A DNA stretch of 64,000 bases. Source: Larimichthys crocea. Lineage: Eukaryota; Chordata; Actinopteri; Sciaenidae. Shown here in pieces: positions 27,901 to 42,900 of this stretch. The notes beneath the pieces were generated by a model that searched no databases, was not told the DNA's origin, and saw only the letters and a list, made by a program, of their open reading frames with translations. The translations under genes were made by a program, and so were the position numbers. Within the stretch, counting starts at the first letter, position 1. Every line of letters starts with the position of its first letter. Location: the NCBI RefSeq assembly GCF_000972845.2, contig NC_040021.1, forward strand, positions 4,837,969 to 4,901,968, given 5' to 3'.

Positions 27901-30900
27901 AGTGATCTGGTTAAGCCTGTGCTCTTAGCCACTGCAGAGGGACAAAGATTAAACTCTTATGGCAGGGAGAGAGCAGGCTGCTGCTGAGAGTGACACAGAT
28001 TACCAGCTGGACGGAGACAGTGGTTGGCATTTATGCACTTTGGACTCTAAAGACACAAATATGGCGTAATAGATGAAGTCTGCAGGCTTATCGGGGCAGG
28101 GCAGTAACCCAAAACTGTGATCAGATGATGTGAATGTGTGCATCACTGCAAAAAACAGCCCCATTGATCCTTTGAGGACAATCTAGATTAAAAAAGGAAA
28201 GAGTTTAAATCTGATAGATTCATGTTAACACAGTTTTGTGTAATAAAATACATCTGAAATGATGATTTAAAGTTAATTTGGTGTGTTAAGGTGGTTTGAT
28301 TTCAGCAAATAATTATGTTACTACGTGCGGCATTTAAGAAAACCATTACATTTTATTTTAATAACATACATTTTGATGTCTACTAGAATTGTCAACGGGC
28401 TCTCAAATTAGAAACTGCATCATAAAAACTGCATTAGGAGCGATCAGAGGGCTCTTGACTCGGATCTTCAGCGAACATCTGGGTGGGCGACATGAACGAG
28501 ACACTCCCCTCCAGCTGGTAGCCCACAGTGCGTTAAAATGTACGTGCACACATCAACTGTGGTGAAAAGTAACTAAGTACATTTACTTAAGTAGTCTACT
28601 AAAGAGCAATGTGGAGGTAAACCGAGAGGTGAAATATTTATACTCCAGGGGCAGAATATTGTTCTTCTTACTCCGCTACAGTTACTTTTCAGACTTATGG
28701 CCTTTTGCTTTTTATGTGAGTTTTTCCTGACATGTTTGAAAGGAGAGTATTCAGTTGGTTGTAATTTGAAACTTCACCACTAGGTGCCACTAAATCTTGC
28801 ACACTTTAATTATGTAAATCTGCACTTATGTCTAACTTAAACCCTGTTAAATGCACTCTATGCTATGTATTAAGATCAGAAATGGGAAACAGCAGACAAA
28901 ATATGTGTGATTATACAAGTTGCTGAAAGTGGGGGGGACTAAATAAAATACCTTGTTAAAGATTAAAAGTAGTTTCCAAACTTTTTGGCTTATAAAAGTT
29001 TAGGCACCATGTCACATTAGCACTAGCACATCAACTTCTCACATCGCTCTTTGTTCAAGGAGGTAAAACTCACAATATAACACAAAATAAAATTTAAGAT
29101 GATTGAAATTTGTGTAGCAGAACATCTAAAAAAAAGGTCCCTGAGCTGTCCCACTGGACTAACTGTGTATAAAGTAGTTAAAACTTCACCTCCACCAGCT
29201 TCAATAGTAAAATGCTGCTTACATATTGATGCACCGGTAATAATAATCTAACAATGACATGAATAATAATGCATCAGACAGAGATACTTACTTCATAACA
29301 AGGATATATCCAGCATACATGACCACCAGCACCAAACTCTCCCACCTGACAAAGAGAAAGAAGGATGATAAGGATAAAATGATAATAATAATAATAATAA
29401 AGAGAATATCCAGGATATTTTAGCTCAGTCTTCTAGCTGCCTGCGACAATCATTATTACTCCAGGAGGACTCAGCTCGGTCAGGGCTCGGAGCCAGCAGC
29501 TACGCTTGACATTAAATGAAGCGAGAAAATTCCTTATTGATTGCAAACCTCCCCAAACTTTCTCAGTTAACTACAAAAGCTGTTAAAACTTTAAAGTGAG
29601 ACCTGCGAGAGAACTTTTCGCTGATGAATGACCGCTGAGGCCACAAATGAACAATGACAGGATAACGGTTGGAAAATGTTTAGTGGTTCATGCATTGAGG
29701 TAATAAAATTTTTATTTGAGACTATTTGTGATGTTAGATGGCTCATCTCTATAAATAGACTGCCTGTTCGTGCCGTCCTGATCTCTGAGCCGTTATGTTA
29801 CAACAAATTGTCCATTGATTTACTGTGGTGAGGATGAAACACAACAACAGCTTTTAATGGACTGCTACAGAGTGTGACAGAGTGTGAGTAATTCTCACTG
29901 AACTACAACACTAATGTACTTTATGTATGCTATTCTTGATGAAAACATGTCTGAGGGAAGAAAATACAAATCCAGATGCACTGTGGTCATTAACCAAACT
30001 GTTGGTCACTAAACAATTCTCTACGAACGGTGGATACAAATCTTCTTGGACTTTATATCAAACCATATTACCATACATTATCCAAAAATAGCACAGTCTC
30101 ACTCTAAAATATGGAGACATTTACAACTTAACCCTCACCAATCCGTTTAATCTACTACCCTCTGAAAGCATTAAGGACAAACGTGAAAAAAAGCAATAAA
30201 AACTTTACAAATTAATATTTATTTCTGCATAAATCTCTTTAACAACTTCAAAACTGTCAAACATTCAATCATTGAGGATTATTAATTTAATAACTTTGAT
30301 TACTTGATGTAATTTATGGGGGAAAAAAGGGTAAAGAACCAATTGTTTGTGTTTTTTTTTTCATAACTAAACAACAGTGACATCCAGTAATCAAAATGGA
30401 ACTTAAAGGGTTAAAGAGTTGTTTGAGATTTATGCAGAAAAAAGTAGAAAAAATATTAATTTGTTAAGTTTTTACAGCGTTTTTTGGGAAGTGGACATTT
30501 TTCTCCTTAATTACTTTTTTGTTTTATTGCTCTATTAGAAATATTAAAATTTGAATTCCAAAATGTGTCAAGAGAGACTTTGGCGGGAAAAACAAAACAG
30601 GACAAACTATGGACAAAAATGTCTATAGTGACGGACGAGGGGATGAGAAACTTACCAGACTATCTTCCCATCATAGATGAACTGAAAAATAGAGGGGAGA
30701 CATGTCTCTTGGATTAAAATATCAGGGCTGGTGTTCATTCATAAATGCATGTGGTAAAAAGTGTGTCCAACTTACTGCAATCAAAGCCAGGACTGACAGG
30801 ATGTAGTAGAAGGAATCCCTGAAAACTGCCCACCAGGTCAATATCACCACCTGAGATTTTCAAGGGTGGGAAAGTGCACAGTCATTTTTTTCTTTTTGCA

Positions 30901-33900
30901 TCTATGTGCAATAAGAGCTCCGTGAAGTGTATAATCAAAAGCACTTAATATGTAAATTTTACTGGACAGAAAGAGCTTAGAGGAAGAAATACAGATTTAT
31001 GATCTGTTTACGCCTCCGGAGCTTTCTCCAACTCCATTAAAACCAGTTCTGACGAAAACTAACTGAAGCAGATGGCTTTGTTTCCCCTCAGCAAAAAAAA
31101 CTTCTGCCACACATGTGCTGCTCTGCAGTCTATAAATAACACAATGATACAGTGGCAGCAGGAAGTCACCGCCTCCAACTCGTGCACGCACATACACACA
31201 AAACAAAAACACAAACACACCTGTCCAGCGAAGATCCCGCACACACCGATGATACACAGGATGTTGAAGACCGCTGAGCCGACGATGGTTCCCACCCCCA
31301 CATCACCGTGAGTGATGAAGACACCTGCACGCAGGGAGGCGGCCAATCAGAAGCAGCGGTGACACCAACCATCTGGGAACATGTGAGTGTGTGTGCATAC
31401 TGTAAATGTGTATGTGTGTGTGTGTGTTACCAATGACAGATGCAAAGAGCTCTGGTGCAGAACTGCCAGCTGCCATGAAGGTGGCTCCTGCGACGTCTTC
31501 ACTCAGATCTAATTTCTGCACCAATAAGAGCAAACGTTTTAACGGCCTTGCATCGTTTACAGCAACTCGGCGGTGATACGTGACAAGACTACAACTCCAA
31601 CAAGTACCTCGCAGATCTTCTCCAGCGACGTCACAAAGTATTCATCGCATGTTATGGCGAGGGCCAGGAACATGTAGAGTGCCTGTGAGTAGAGAGAAGC
31701 AGCAAAGTTTGAAAAGTGTGTGTGTGTGTGTGACAAAGAGTGAGGATAAAGGTGTGTGTCCTTGTATTTTAAAAGGATGCTTCCCTTAAATTAGCAGAGT
31801 TAATGGAGCCTTGGCGGGGCGAGGTATTCTCCTGTTAAAGGACGGGTCAAGGGGAATCTTAGAGCGCAGCGCACAATTAAAAACAGGACCTGCTTTAAAT
31901 TTAAATGTCAATTCAGTGACAAGCCGATTTCCCTTACAGGTTGAAGAAAAAAAAAAAGACAGGATCTGCATATTCCCGCTGCTGTGAGGAGGAGAGAGGA
32001 GAGGAGCTGAGGCAAGATCTATAAATTATAGATCAGGTGTGACATCATGGCCCCCAGTAGCTCCAGGAGCTCTGCTCTATGCTATCCACAGGGGGCAGTG
32101 CAGGACTGCAGTATCACTCACACAGACACACACAGACACACACACACACAAAGACACACACAAAGACACACACACACACACCTCAGCAATGAAGTTCAAG
32201 CGTAGTGGACTGGATTGCAGTTAAAATACTCAAGTAAAGTTCCTGAAATGTGTATTTTTTAATATTTTTACTCGTCAAGATGTAAAGGAGGAAATATTGT
32301 ACTTTGCATAAATTATATTATATTCATTTCTTATATTATATTATATTATATCCTGTTTTAGACTCTTTTTGTGTTGTGCTCTTCATTTAGAAGAAAGTCT
32401 GGCTGATTATCTGACGGCTTCACTCGCTAAATCATTTACAAGTTTAAGATTTTTGCATACAAAACATGAGTTTTCATAAGTAAAGAATTAATCAATTGAG
32501 AAAATAATCAGATTAATCTATAATTAAAAGAATCAACAGTTGTAGTCTCATACAACAATGGTTCTCAAACCTTTAGAGTCACGACGTCCAGAATAATCAA
32601 GTTGGTGTTCGTAACTCCCATCCTCATATTACAGAGATAACATGTATATTAGTCCATAACCTTCCAGGAGGAATATTGCTTTTAACTGAACTTAATTAAA
32701 AAACATCAAAACATATTTTAAATAAACTGAGGTCTCTGGAATGTAATTTAAATGCATTTTGAAGATAAATTGTTTCTGTTATCATCCTGATACGCGGTCA
32801 CGTTCACACATCCCTACATCCATAATTAGTTATGAGCTATAACATGATGGCAGGATAGTAAGTGGAGATAAAATTAAACTCTAAACAGGCAATATTAGTG
32901 AGAGAGGTGCAGTTTAAACAACCTGCCTACTGTGTGAACTGAAATGTACACTACTGTATTTTGACAAACACTGGTCTATAGTACAGTGTTTCTAAGCCCT
33001 TGTCCTCTTTGATGAATAACATTAAAGGGCTGACATCACTGAGAGCTGCCGTCTCTCATTCCACGCCGGTTGCCAGAATATGTTACTGTATTCTCCAGAA
33101 CCATTTGGTGACCCCCCCAGGAGAACCACTGCTGTACAAAACAGCTAGAAACCAACTCCACTTAAATGTTTGTGTTTTTCAGCTTTCATTAAGGTTGATA
33201 AGAGCTGCTACTCTCCATATAGCAAGTATCCTAAAGTGGGGATCTCGGCGCTAATGTAGTCTCTGTGGTGAGAAGTGCTTAACCGTGGTGTGAAGAATTA
33301 CAGTCCTTACACCTCTGCTCACACTGGCTCCCGTTCAACACGTCACTAAAACTTGTCAAGTCTATAAAAAAATAAATAAAAAAAAGGTCAAAAGACGCCG
33401 GGGGTGTTCGGAGCTATACTGACAATAAGGTCATGTCCTCAGTTTCATTTTTCATCCATCTATATCTTTGTCACTTTAAGGGTTTTTGACTTCAATTTGA
33501 TCTATTTATTAAAAAACAAAAACACTTTTTTCAAGTGGCCCAGTGCACATCCGTGCATTAAAACAGGTTCTGATTGTTGTAATCATTACTGATGATGTGT
33601 GAGCTTCCAGTGTAAGAGATCCAGGACTAAATCTTTATTTTTAAAATGCAAAAATGTATTCACATTTCCATCTGAAGCAAAGTCTAAGTAAGATAAATCT
33701 CTGTAGTTACGGCCTTTGAGTATAAAATTCCCCGTGCTCCTTGGAGGCAGAGTAAAACAATAAAACTGAATTTTTGACTAAACACTTGAACTTTAAGATG
33801 GAATTGAAAATCGTGTAACCATCCTACAATTCAAACAAAATAATACATTATTAAAAAGACTTTTTTTTAAAGAGACTGGAAAATCCAAGTCTTTAAAGCC

Positions 33901-36900
33901 AGCTCAATCCAGCATGAAGCTCCACAGGTGGCTTTGTGTCTTTACGTCCAGTCAGCAGAGCTGAGCATGACTGAACGGAGACAATAATGGTTTTTCCGTG
34001 TGCAGCAGTCGCTCATACAAGATATATATATTTAAAAAAAAGGGACATTTGCCTGTCCTCATTTCCTGCCTTGGGCCTTTATTTATCAAACCTCTCAGCA
34101 TGTTCTAATCAATCATGCTTAAATTTAAACTCTGACTAAAAATACTCTCACTACCATATTTATGAGGCCTTCTACGCACACAGACTGCTGAGTTGAAGCT
34201 CCCCTCTGAGAGTCATGGCGCGCTTTACGACACTCAAACAGAAAAAGGAATGACATCTTGTAGTTCCCGAGCTAGGATGTGCGTTTAATTAAAAGAGGGT
34301 TTGGCTGATTTATATACAATTACACAAATATGTCCTCCTTTAAAATGTCAATATCAGCTGATTTTCATATAATGCTGCATCGCTAGTAGGACTTTGTTTA
34401 CTATACTACAAGCCCATTCAATGAGGTTGTTGCTTAAGCTACAAAAAAGATTCAGGACATTTTATCACAATGTTCATTGAGTTTTCAGCCAAATCCTCAA
34501 AAAGCCAAGAAAAAACTTCTACACTCAACTTGTTTGTTGAACTTTCTTTTCTTTCTTTCCATGGACATCTTCCAGAGTAAAACACATGGTAATCTGTTTG
34601 TGAGTTTACATCTATACAAGAGCACAAAATTGGCGGTGTGCTGATTTTAATGAGTGTATAATCACTGGAGCAAAGAAAAAGAAAAAGAGAAAGCTCCTCT
34701 GTGGCATCTTTACAATCTGGCTCACTTTGCTCTTGCGTTTCTGGCTTTTAAAGTCTGGAAGGTAGTCGGGCGGCTATGTGAAAAAGCTTTTACATCCACC
34801 TGCAGCCAGCTGAGCGACACGGAGAGCGTTGCAATGGGAGATGTAGGCACAGCATCTTAAAAGAAATAGCAGCTCTCTTACCGCCACAATGTGCAGCACA
34901 ATGGCCCCACTCTTTCGTTCCTGGCTGGAGAAAAGGTCACTGGGGAACTCGTGTATTGCTGTGGAGAGAGGAAATGTCACAGTCACCACACACCGACAGC
35001 ATGACGGCGAGGTAACATGCCCCACCCGCAGGAGCCTGGGGTGCCCCTGTTGGTTCAGAAAAGCTCATACTGTTTAAGTTTATTTGTGGCACCTATGGGA
35101 GGAGTGTTATTCCTTCTTTTCTTGTTCCAGCTCTTCTCACCGGATTATCTAACGCAGCAAAAAGGTCTCGGAAGACAGGGCAACAAAACTAGAAGCGGTC
35201 AAATGCAAATTAACTAACATCCTGTGATCATCATCCCAAAAAAAAAGAAAAAGACAGAAACATCAAGAGGGTTTAGATTTTCAAAAGAACTGAAACGGCT
35301 CTAAACACTTTGAAAATCGTCATCAGCCTGTGATATGTCAACGCCACTGACTTCATACCTATTCATGGAAAAAAAACGAACTAGAACAGTCAACCATCAC
35401 ATTTCAAAATCTGAGCTCGGGCTATATTAGGAGACTGAAGTCATACAGAATTAAAGCAAGCAGGCAGAAGAAGAAGGAAAAAAAAAAAGCCTCCCATGCT
35501 GTGGACTCATCATCCATCATCCAGAGCTCCAGCTGGAACACAGTTTGATCATGGTACCACCATACGGCTCAGATCTCAGGGAGCACAACCGCTCCGCAGT
35601 GCACCTGGCTGGAGACAGAAGCTGGCCGTCTTCCTGACGGGACCCGGCATCTGTGGCGAGCGGCCTCTGTCCGACCTGTTCCCGTTGGGCCCGTGCTGCA
35701 GGCTCACAGCTTGTCTCTCTCCTTGTAACAAGCCCGCGACATAACCCGGCATATTGCTCACACGAGCTACCTCTAAGCTACAGTTAAGCCTTATTCTGCC
35801 GGGAGAATACACTGTACACCGTTCATTTTGTAGTTCATGGATACATTCAACTTTTAACCTGAGAAGTGGTACACGATGTAAAGTCAGGAGATCATAAAAA
35901 TTAAGACAATTCATCTGAGACATCTCACTTAAACCAACAAATGTTGACTTCATGGTGCAGATAGATGAAAAAGGTTCATCCTCTGGCCACCATGAACGTC
36001 TGTACCAACTTTTAGGGTGATACAACCAACAGTTGTTGGAGATACTTCAGTCTTTTTGAGTCATTTTGGTGCTTTATGTTCAATAATCTTTTAAAAAGGT
36101 TAATTGGAATTCTGATTATTGGACCTTTAAGTCACGTGACGTGTTTTTAATACAAACCAACAAACAGGACAGTTGAAAAACCTTTTCTGCAAACCTGAAG
36201 TACACATGGCTTTGACTAATGGTTGCAATACAACGAGCCTATTAACTTGCATGTGGCTGCATGTAGAAATTACTGTTGCGGTGCCATTTCTAATTATAAA
36301 AAGGTAATATTTTACAACTAAAGTAATGACATTTTGAAGTAATTAACCCAATTTTTAATTTAAAATTAAATATTTGGATTCAAATTTTTATATATTGCAC
36401 CTTAAATGAACTCAGGATTGAATAATATTTACAATAAATTCTGAAAAGAACTTAATAAATGGTTCCCCCTTTTTCCCCTATGGCATCACCATGAGGAGCC
36501 ACTTCAGGTTCTAACTAGAACCTTTATTTTTACCGCTTGGCATGGCTGTAAGAAATAATAATCCAAATAAATGGAGATTGCTGTGTCTGCGTAGCACTCT
36601 TTGAAAAAAAAACATCAGATACACCAATGATGACGACAGAATGCCACAGTCTGAGCCAGCAGAACAATGCTGCTTGCAACAGAAAACAAAGAGAAGATAT
36701 GGGACCCTGTCACATATGGACTCGTGAAGTGGAACAGTGCTCACCTGAGACTTCTCGCTGCATCTGTCCCAGCCTCACCACTGCATGTTTTTTTATGATA
36801 TTCGATGGCGTGCACGCATGACTGAATCGGCACAGCGTTTGGAACACTGCGCAGACAAATCAGATACAGTATGTAGTCAAAGCCCATTTTCATATCTGCA

Positions 36901-39900
36901 TATATGCATCCTAGATTTCGCTCAGTTACATCACGTATATGGAAATGCGGTCCATTTTGCATCTCCAGGTGTCACCTAACACGTTAGATCTCTGCAACAG
37001 AACAAAGAGCCACGACACGGAAAGAATCTACGAGGCTATTTCTGGTGACGGGACACAAATTAACCCGACCTTGATTTGGAGTTTTTTGTGTGCAAGACTG
37101 CAGCACTTCATAGCACAGTAAATCCAACTGATTGGCCAACAGAATGATGAACAGTGAACGTATGAGCGATGCAGATTATGACCTTAAATTATAAAAAGAA
37201 ACCTGAGAACACCTGGGTGACTTTGGAATCTCACAGCAACGTCGACTGTGGCAGGCGGCTTTAGCTCATTTCATTTCTGACAGGTTTATGTGCTGAATGA
37301 AACGTGTCGGAAAGCCGACGGCCTCAAGCAAAGGCGCAATCAATTACAGGATTTGTCAGCTGTGCCCTCAGAGGTGGCTGAAAACAAACTGATGCCAATA
37401 CAGAAGGCTAAACTCCTACTGATACCTCATGGACAACAAAAAAAAAAGCTCCATGACTATATATTAATCGAGCTGCTGAAGGTTGCCTGTTAAGAGTCTG
37501 AAAAACATGAAAACCATGGGGAGGACCTATCAGGTTTGTTTCCTGCTTCACCCCCTGCTCCCACTTTCAGCCACCAAACCTGCAGGTCTGCCATTAATCA
37601 ATAATTAAAACGCCTTTGCCATCCGTGCTCTTTAGTTACGTGTTCAGCCCCTCGCCACTGTATTCATCCAGGTCTGGCCGGGAGTGCGTTAAAAATAGGT
37701 GATCGTGAAAGAGGCGTTTGAAGGGCGACGGGCAGGGGTCACCTCCCCGAGTCCCTGTAAACGTTCAACCAGACGCCGTCTCCTCGCCATAGAGGTTAAA
37801 CCGGACATGCACATGCTTCACCAGCCGCTTTCCCCACACAAGGACAGGACAGGATGTACATGCAAAGCGAAGTGGGGCGTCAGGCAGATTGCTTAAGTGA
37901 TGCATCTCAAATGAGGCCCATAAATAGAAATCATAAATAATATTCAGCTTAGCTCAAGTGTCATTTCTACATAGGCGAAGAGATGAATTGGAGAAGGCAC
38001 GTCGTTATGATGCATTGTGGACGCAAACATTTTCTGCTTTTGAATCATTCAAGGGGAGAGAAAAAAAAAAAAGATTGGAAGGCTGCCTGATCAACAGAAC
38101 AAAAACACAAATATATTCAGTTTACTATCACAAAAGGACAAAGAACAGCACAAGTGAGAAGCTGGAACAAGGGAGTGTTTGGCATTTTTGCAGGAAAAAT
38201 GGCTGCGGATTAATTTTCCGTGGGATGAAATCGATTGATCCGTTGTTTCGGCTCACCATACAAATTCACATAATCATATCTTAGCTGAATGTTCCCTCTG
38301 GGGGAAATCAATAAATGATTATTTTATCTTTAAATACTTCAAATTTGAGTGTGTCAGTCTGACATTGACTTAGACTCGATGATAATCCATAATGTAATGT
38401 TTTCCTGACACGTAGTGCACAACTCATTATTTCACCCCAGGCATCTTAAACCAAATGACGTTTCTTATTAATTACACCAGAAATTCTGAATCTTCAGGTA
38501 AATATGTTCAGGATTTGTGCCACCAAGTGAGGAAAGAAAACAACTCCTCCTCAGAAGCTAAGCTACAAATCTATAAATAAACCCCGGATTCTCTGTTTGG
38601 ACACCTGACTGTGCCGCTTATGCAAGAAAATACTGGCAACACAGTTGTTCATCTGTCTCCCTAACCCCCCTCCCGCGTCATCTTCAACCCCAGAAGTAAT
38701 TACAAGTCCACACGGAGTCTTCCTGAGGAGTGTTGGGAGGATTTTTATGAGCTGCAGCGCGGCCATCGCCGTCTAAATCGTGGTCAGTTGAGGGACAGTA
38801 TAGAAATAATTAGGATGTGTGGTCTGGATTTGACAAGCAGAATAGATCCGACACTAATGATTCAGTTTGCACAGAACATTTACATGTGATTTGAAATATA
38901 GAAATCCAAAAACATCAAGCCTTACATATGTCATCTCTGCACATCCCTCTTTGCACAGGTTTAAGTCGCGCTATAAAGAAATCCCCTCAGATAACCTTCA
39001 CTTATTGACGTATTAAAGCCATTGCATGCCAGCCATTCTTTACATTTATCATTCCATAATCTGGTAATATTCCAGATATTATGGTGCCGTTACATAATGG
39101 AGCTCAGTATCGAGTGCCGTCTGTTGTCCCGCAGATAGGACGATGCACAGAACAGGCCCGTCGTCATCCAACACTCCTATTGTGGGCAAAACAATTATGG
39201 AGGATGCAAAGAACCTTAAAATACAAAATTCTGATAGATGCCATCATGTATTAAAGCATATTTTGACGTGAGCAAGATGTTTTGGCACACAGCCTGGGTG
39301 TTACCGTCTGTCACAACCCACGCACCGACCCACAGGCCGGGCCAGGTCATTAACACCGACAACACAACACAATACAGTTGACACTCCAGTACAGTAATCA
39401 AGAGACTCTTCAGAGGAGAACGATTCCTCTGGGTCATTATTAGTGCATTAGATAATTGGCTTGCTCCGGCAGACATGAGTGAGCAGCGTGACTCCACTAC
39501 GACTTGACACGCTTGCGCGGGCTCCGCTTCTAACCCAAAAAAAACACGCGTTATTATTATCCTCTTGTTGTTAGGTCAGTACTTTCACATGCTCGTGCAT
39601 CACATGTGCGACTCACGTGGTCATGTGAGCGCTTAAACACATGCGATTTCACCTGCATGAACACCCTCGCACACACCTATCACACTTCTAATTTTAGCAT
39701 GAATCCCCTCCACCCCCCTTCAGCCCTTTTATGTGTTCGCTCTTGTGTGCGTTAGAGAGAGAGAGAGAGTGGAGTCCGGGATGCTGAAAGAGGCCAAGCT
39801 GGTGGACCAGAAGACTCCTGGTCCAATAACCTAAAGGGGACACCGCTGTGAAGCGTACGCGTTCAGCTGTGTGTGTAGGAGGTAAACAACTCCCTCTGGG

Positions 39901-42900
39901 TGAAGGTATGGATCTGCAACAACAAAGATGGGTCTTTGAAGCTGCTTTAATGTACTTTAGTTTTAATGAAAGGCAGGACTCCGGCTAGCCAAAGGCTGCA
40001 CAGAATGAAAGTTTGTGGAAGCAAGATGCATTAAATAAAAAAAAAAGAGGTCAGGCATGTTTGAAGTGCTCTGTGCAGGTGCTCGTGCCTGCGCTCCCCC
40101 TCTCTCCGCTGCGTTCTTCCACTGTTGGCATGCAAGCGAGAAACAAAGCGAGGTCAGTTTCCATTATGCACAGCAGCATAATCCCCCGCCTGTGTAATTC
40201 CCTTCCCCTTAAAAAGCATCCTTCTGGTGTTTCCCTTGGAGTTGACGAACCCGCGTTCCAACGTAGACTGGCTGCTGCTACAACGCTGGCAGATTCATCC
40301 CTCAACGTCGCCGCCAAAATTTCCTGCCTACCCCCCTACCCAACCCCTCAACAGAACAAAAACTGTGTCCAAACCCCTCGTCTGCCTCAAATTCTGCCTT
40401 TTGTTTGTCGCCGACATCAGATATTTGTGCCACATCAAAATAAATTTGCAGCATTTCGGTGACACTTCCTTGGTCAGAGTCACCTACAGCTCCACCTCGG
40501 CCCACGTCACCCATGCCAAACATGTAACATGTGCAGCCCCCCCTGCCCATGAGCAGATTAGTGCCATATCTAAAACCACTACAATCAAATCCCATGGGAT
40601 TAATTCATAGTACAAACCAAACCCACACTAAAGCCTCTGCCTTGTTGTTCACTTCTACTTTTTGTCGTCCGCTTCTAACCCGGGCTAATTACGCCACTCA
40701 AGTGGGGAGGTTTCAATATATGCTATTAGCAGCATCTTTATTTAAAACTAATTATTCCTCCTACACAACATTAGCCACAGTGCTGTGCTCCACAGCTGGC
40801 CCACACAGGGAGCGGGGTACATATGAGAGAGTATAAATCGAATACTGTGCCCTTAGGTAAACCTCAAGTCTCTGATCATAAGTCTGGGAGAGCTCATGAA
40901 ATAAAAAACTTGTTCCAGAGTTATACCAACTTGTCAGATTTCGCAGAAAAAGTCAGAGCGGTGTTTGTTCCATTTGTCACAGGATCGCTACAGGAGCAAT
41001 GCATCTCCAGGGGTGGTATGACTCAAGGTCTGCATGTGACGGAGGAGTATTAAAAAGGTTTCTAACAGCCCGTTGCAGTCCCATGTGGATCACATGCTTT
41101 GTAATCAAGCAGTTCGGACAGCACTTTGTTCTTTTTTCGGGAGTTATATTAGCCAATAAAAGCTGCACAGATGAACAGCTGCCTTAGGAGAACAAATCTC
41201 AGGACAAGCAAAAACATTAGCACCAAGAAAAGGGCTCCCTCGCTGATCACAGAAATATAATGATGAGGGAAAAGACAGCTGAGTGTAATCTGCGCAGCCC
41301 ACAAACAGCAGCAGAGCTTCAGATGTTGCACGCGCTCAGCATAAAACCAAAAGCCTCCGAAAAATAATTTATCCAAATCGAGCCTGGATCCATCCACGGT
41401 TAGTTCTTTTTCCCCCCTGAAGGTGTGCACACTCACTACTGGATCATCAGCTCCGGACAAACAACTGCACAAGAAACCAGGACGGAGCCGTGGTTCGATT
41501 CTTCCCTCACCACGAAACCGACGGAATGCCGGAGATGCTAAACAAGCGTGTCATCCTCAAAAAGATTTGACTTTTTCCAAAAGAGGCCGCTCTGATTCAT
41601 ACATCCCTGATGGGATTTGGTTTCATTAACAATAATTGCCCCTGACATGAACAACATGAACAACAACAACGCTAATTGCAGTCGCTCAAAAGCTCAACCA
41701 ACTTCCTTTAAACGCGATTACAGCTTCACACTGCAAACTTCTTCTGTTCAAATCGAGACACATCCATTGGCTTGCTTGCACTGAAGTTATTAAAGTATTT
41801 CTGTTTAACAACAGGCCGCCTAGTGACGTCAGGATCAGATGTTCACTGTCATTTAGAGTGATTTAAAAGCAAAAGAACAAATCAATTTGTTGCAAGCATT
41901 TTACGCTTTATTAGACAAAGACAGCTGAAGCAGGCCCAGGAACTGAACCCAGGTCAAAGCTATAAGGACTTAAAAACACGGTTTGCACGCTCTACCACGT
42001 GAACTTTCACTGATCCCCCATTTCTAAAAACAATTCCATACAACATAAACTCCATTAAGAATAACCCAATTAGCAGACCCCGTCAGCTGAGTCTTCAGGA
42101 AAGACCGGATTATTCACGAGACCGAGAACAAAAGAGTCATATGATCAGCTGACGAGGCAGAACGGCGGTGGGATGAGAGGAAGGGAGAACTGTGTGGAAT
42201 GTGAAGTGCGAAAGACATTTGAATGGAAAAAAAAGTAATCCTGGTGGATTAAGGAGGAAATCTTCAAGAACGTAATCTTGTATTTTCCAGTAGGACCCCT
42301 CCACATCACACACACACACACACACATTAAAATGGTCACAATACTGACTAGTTCAAAGTGTAAAACTGTTTTTACTTGTTTATGGGTAAAAGAGCAGGTT
42401 ACAGCGTCAGTGCTTCACTAATCCCCTGAAGGATTCTGCCTGCTGTGACCAGTAATGAAGTAATAGCCAGTTAGTCCTTACTGGGTCACTAGTGATGCTG
42501 CAAAAAGAAAAAAAAGGCACATTATCAAATTACTTCACCTAAATTATCTGCGCTCTGGTGTCATTCCCCTGTGTGCTAGTCAAATACAAATCCCAAAATA
42601 AGCTGAATAATTATTCTAAAAAGGCTTCGACAGGTCCTGCTTTCACCTCCATCGCCACTTGTGACGTTTAATTTAACGGTTTCTTACATATATTTATCAT
42701 TAAACGACCGGATGTGTCTGAACTTTTAACCCAGATGGCTTCAGTGACCGCCATGGAAAGCAAAGTTGAACCAGCTCGAGACCGAGGCAAAGTCAAATGA
42801 CATGGAAATTAAAGACAAACAAATGGCTGGTCTCGTCACAACCCACGTGCCATTTCAAATTTTTCCAGGAGCCTGACGCAGACAGTGGAAGCGTCAGCGT

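Larger units (their letters stand above)
25975..29291 (-). other. slc24a4: slc24a4 intron 9
   Basis: 3,317 bp. It contains a MITE (26781-27022), a direct duplication (26913-27152 and 28699-28930) and a TACTTAAGTA-type repeat (28556-28695), all listed separately. No additional exon seen. Confidence 0.85.
31683..34881 (-). other. slc24a4: slc24a4 intron 3
   Basis: 3,199 bp. It contains a CA/ACAG microsatellite (32118-32181), fragments of TACTTAAGTA-type and hAT-like repeats (32222-32300 and 32478-32545) and a weak CTCF-like word CCACAGGGGGCAGTG (32086-32100). The rest is AT-rich and unremarkable. Confidence 0.8.
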
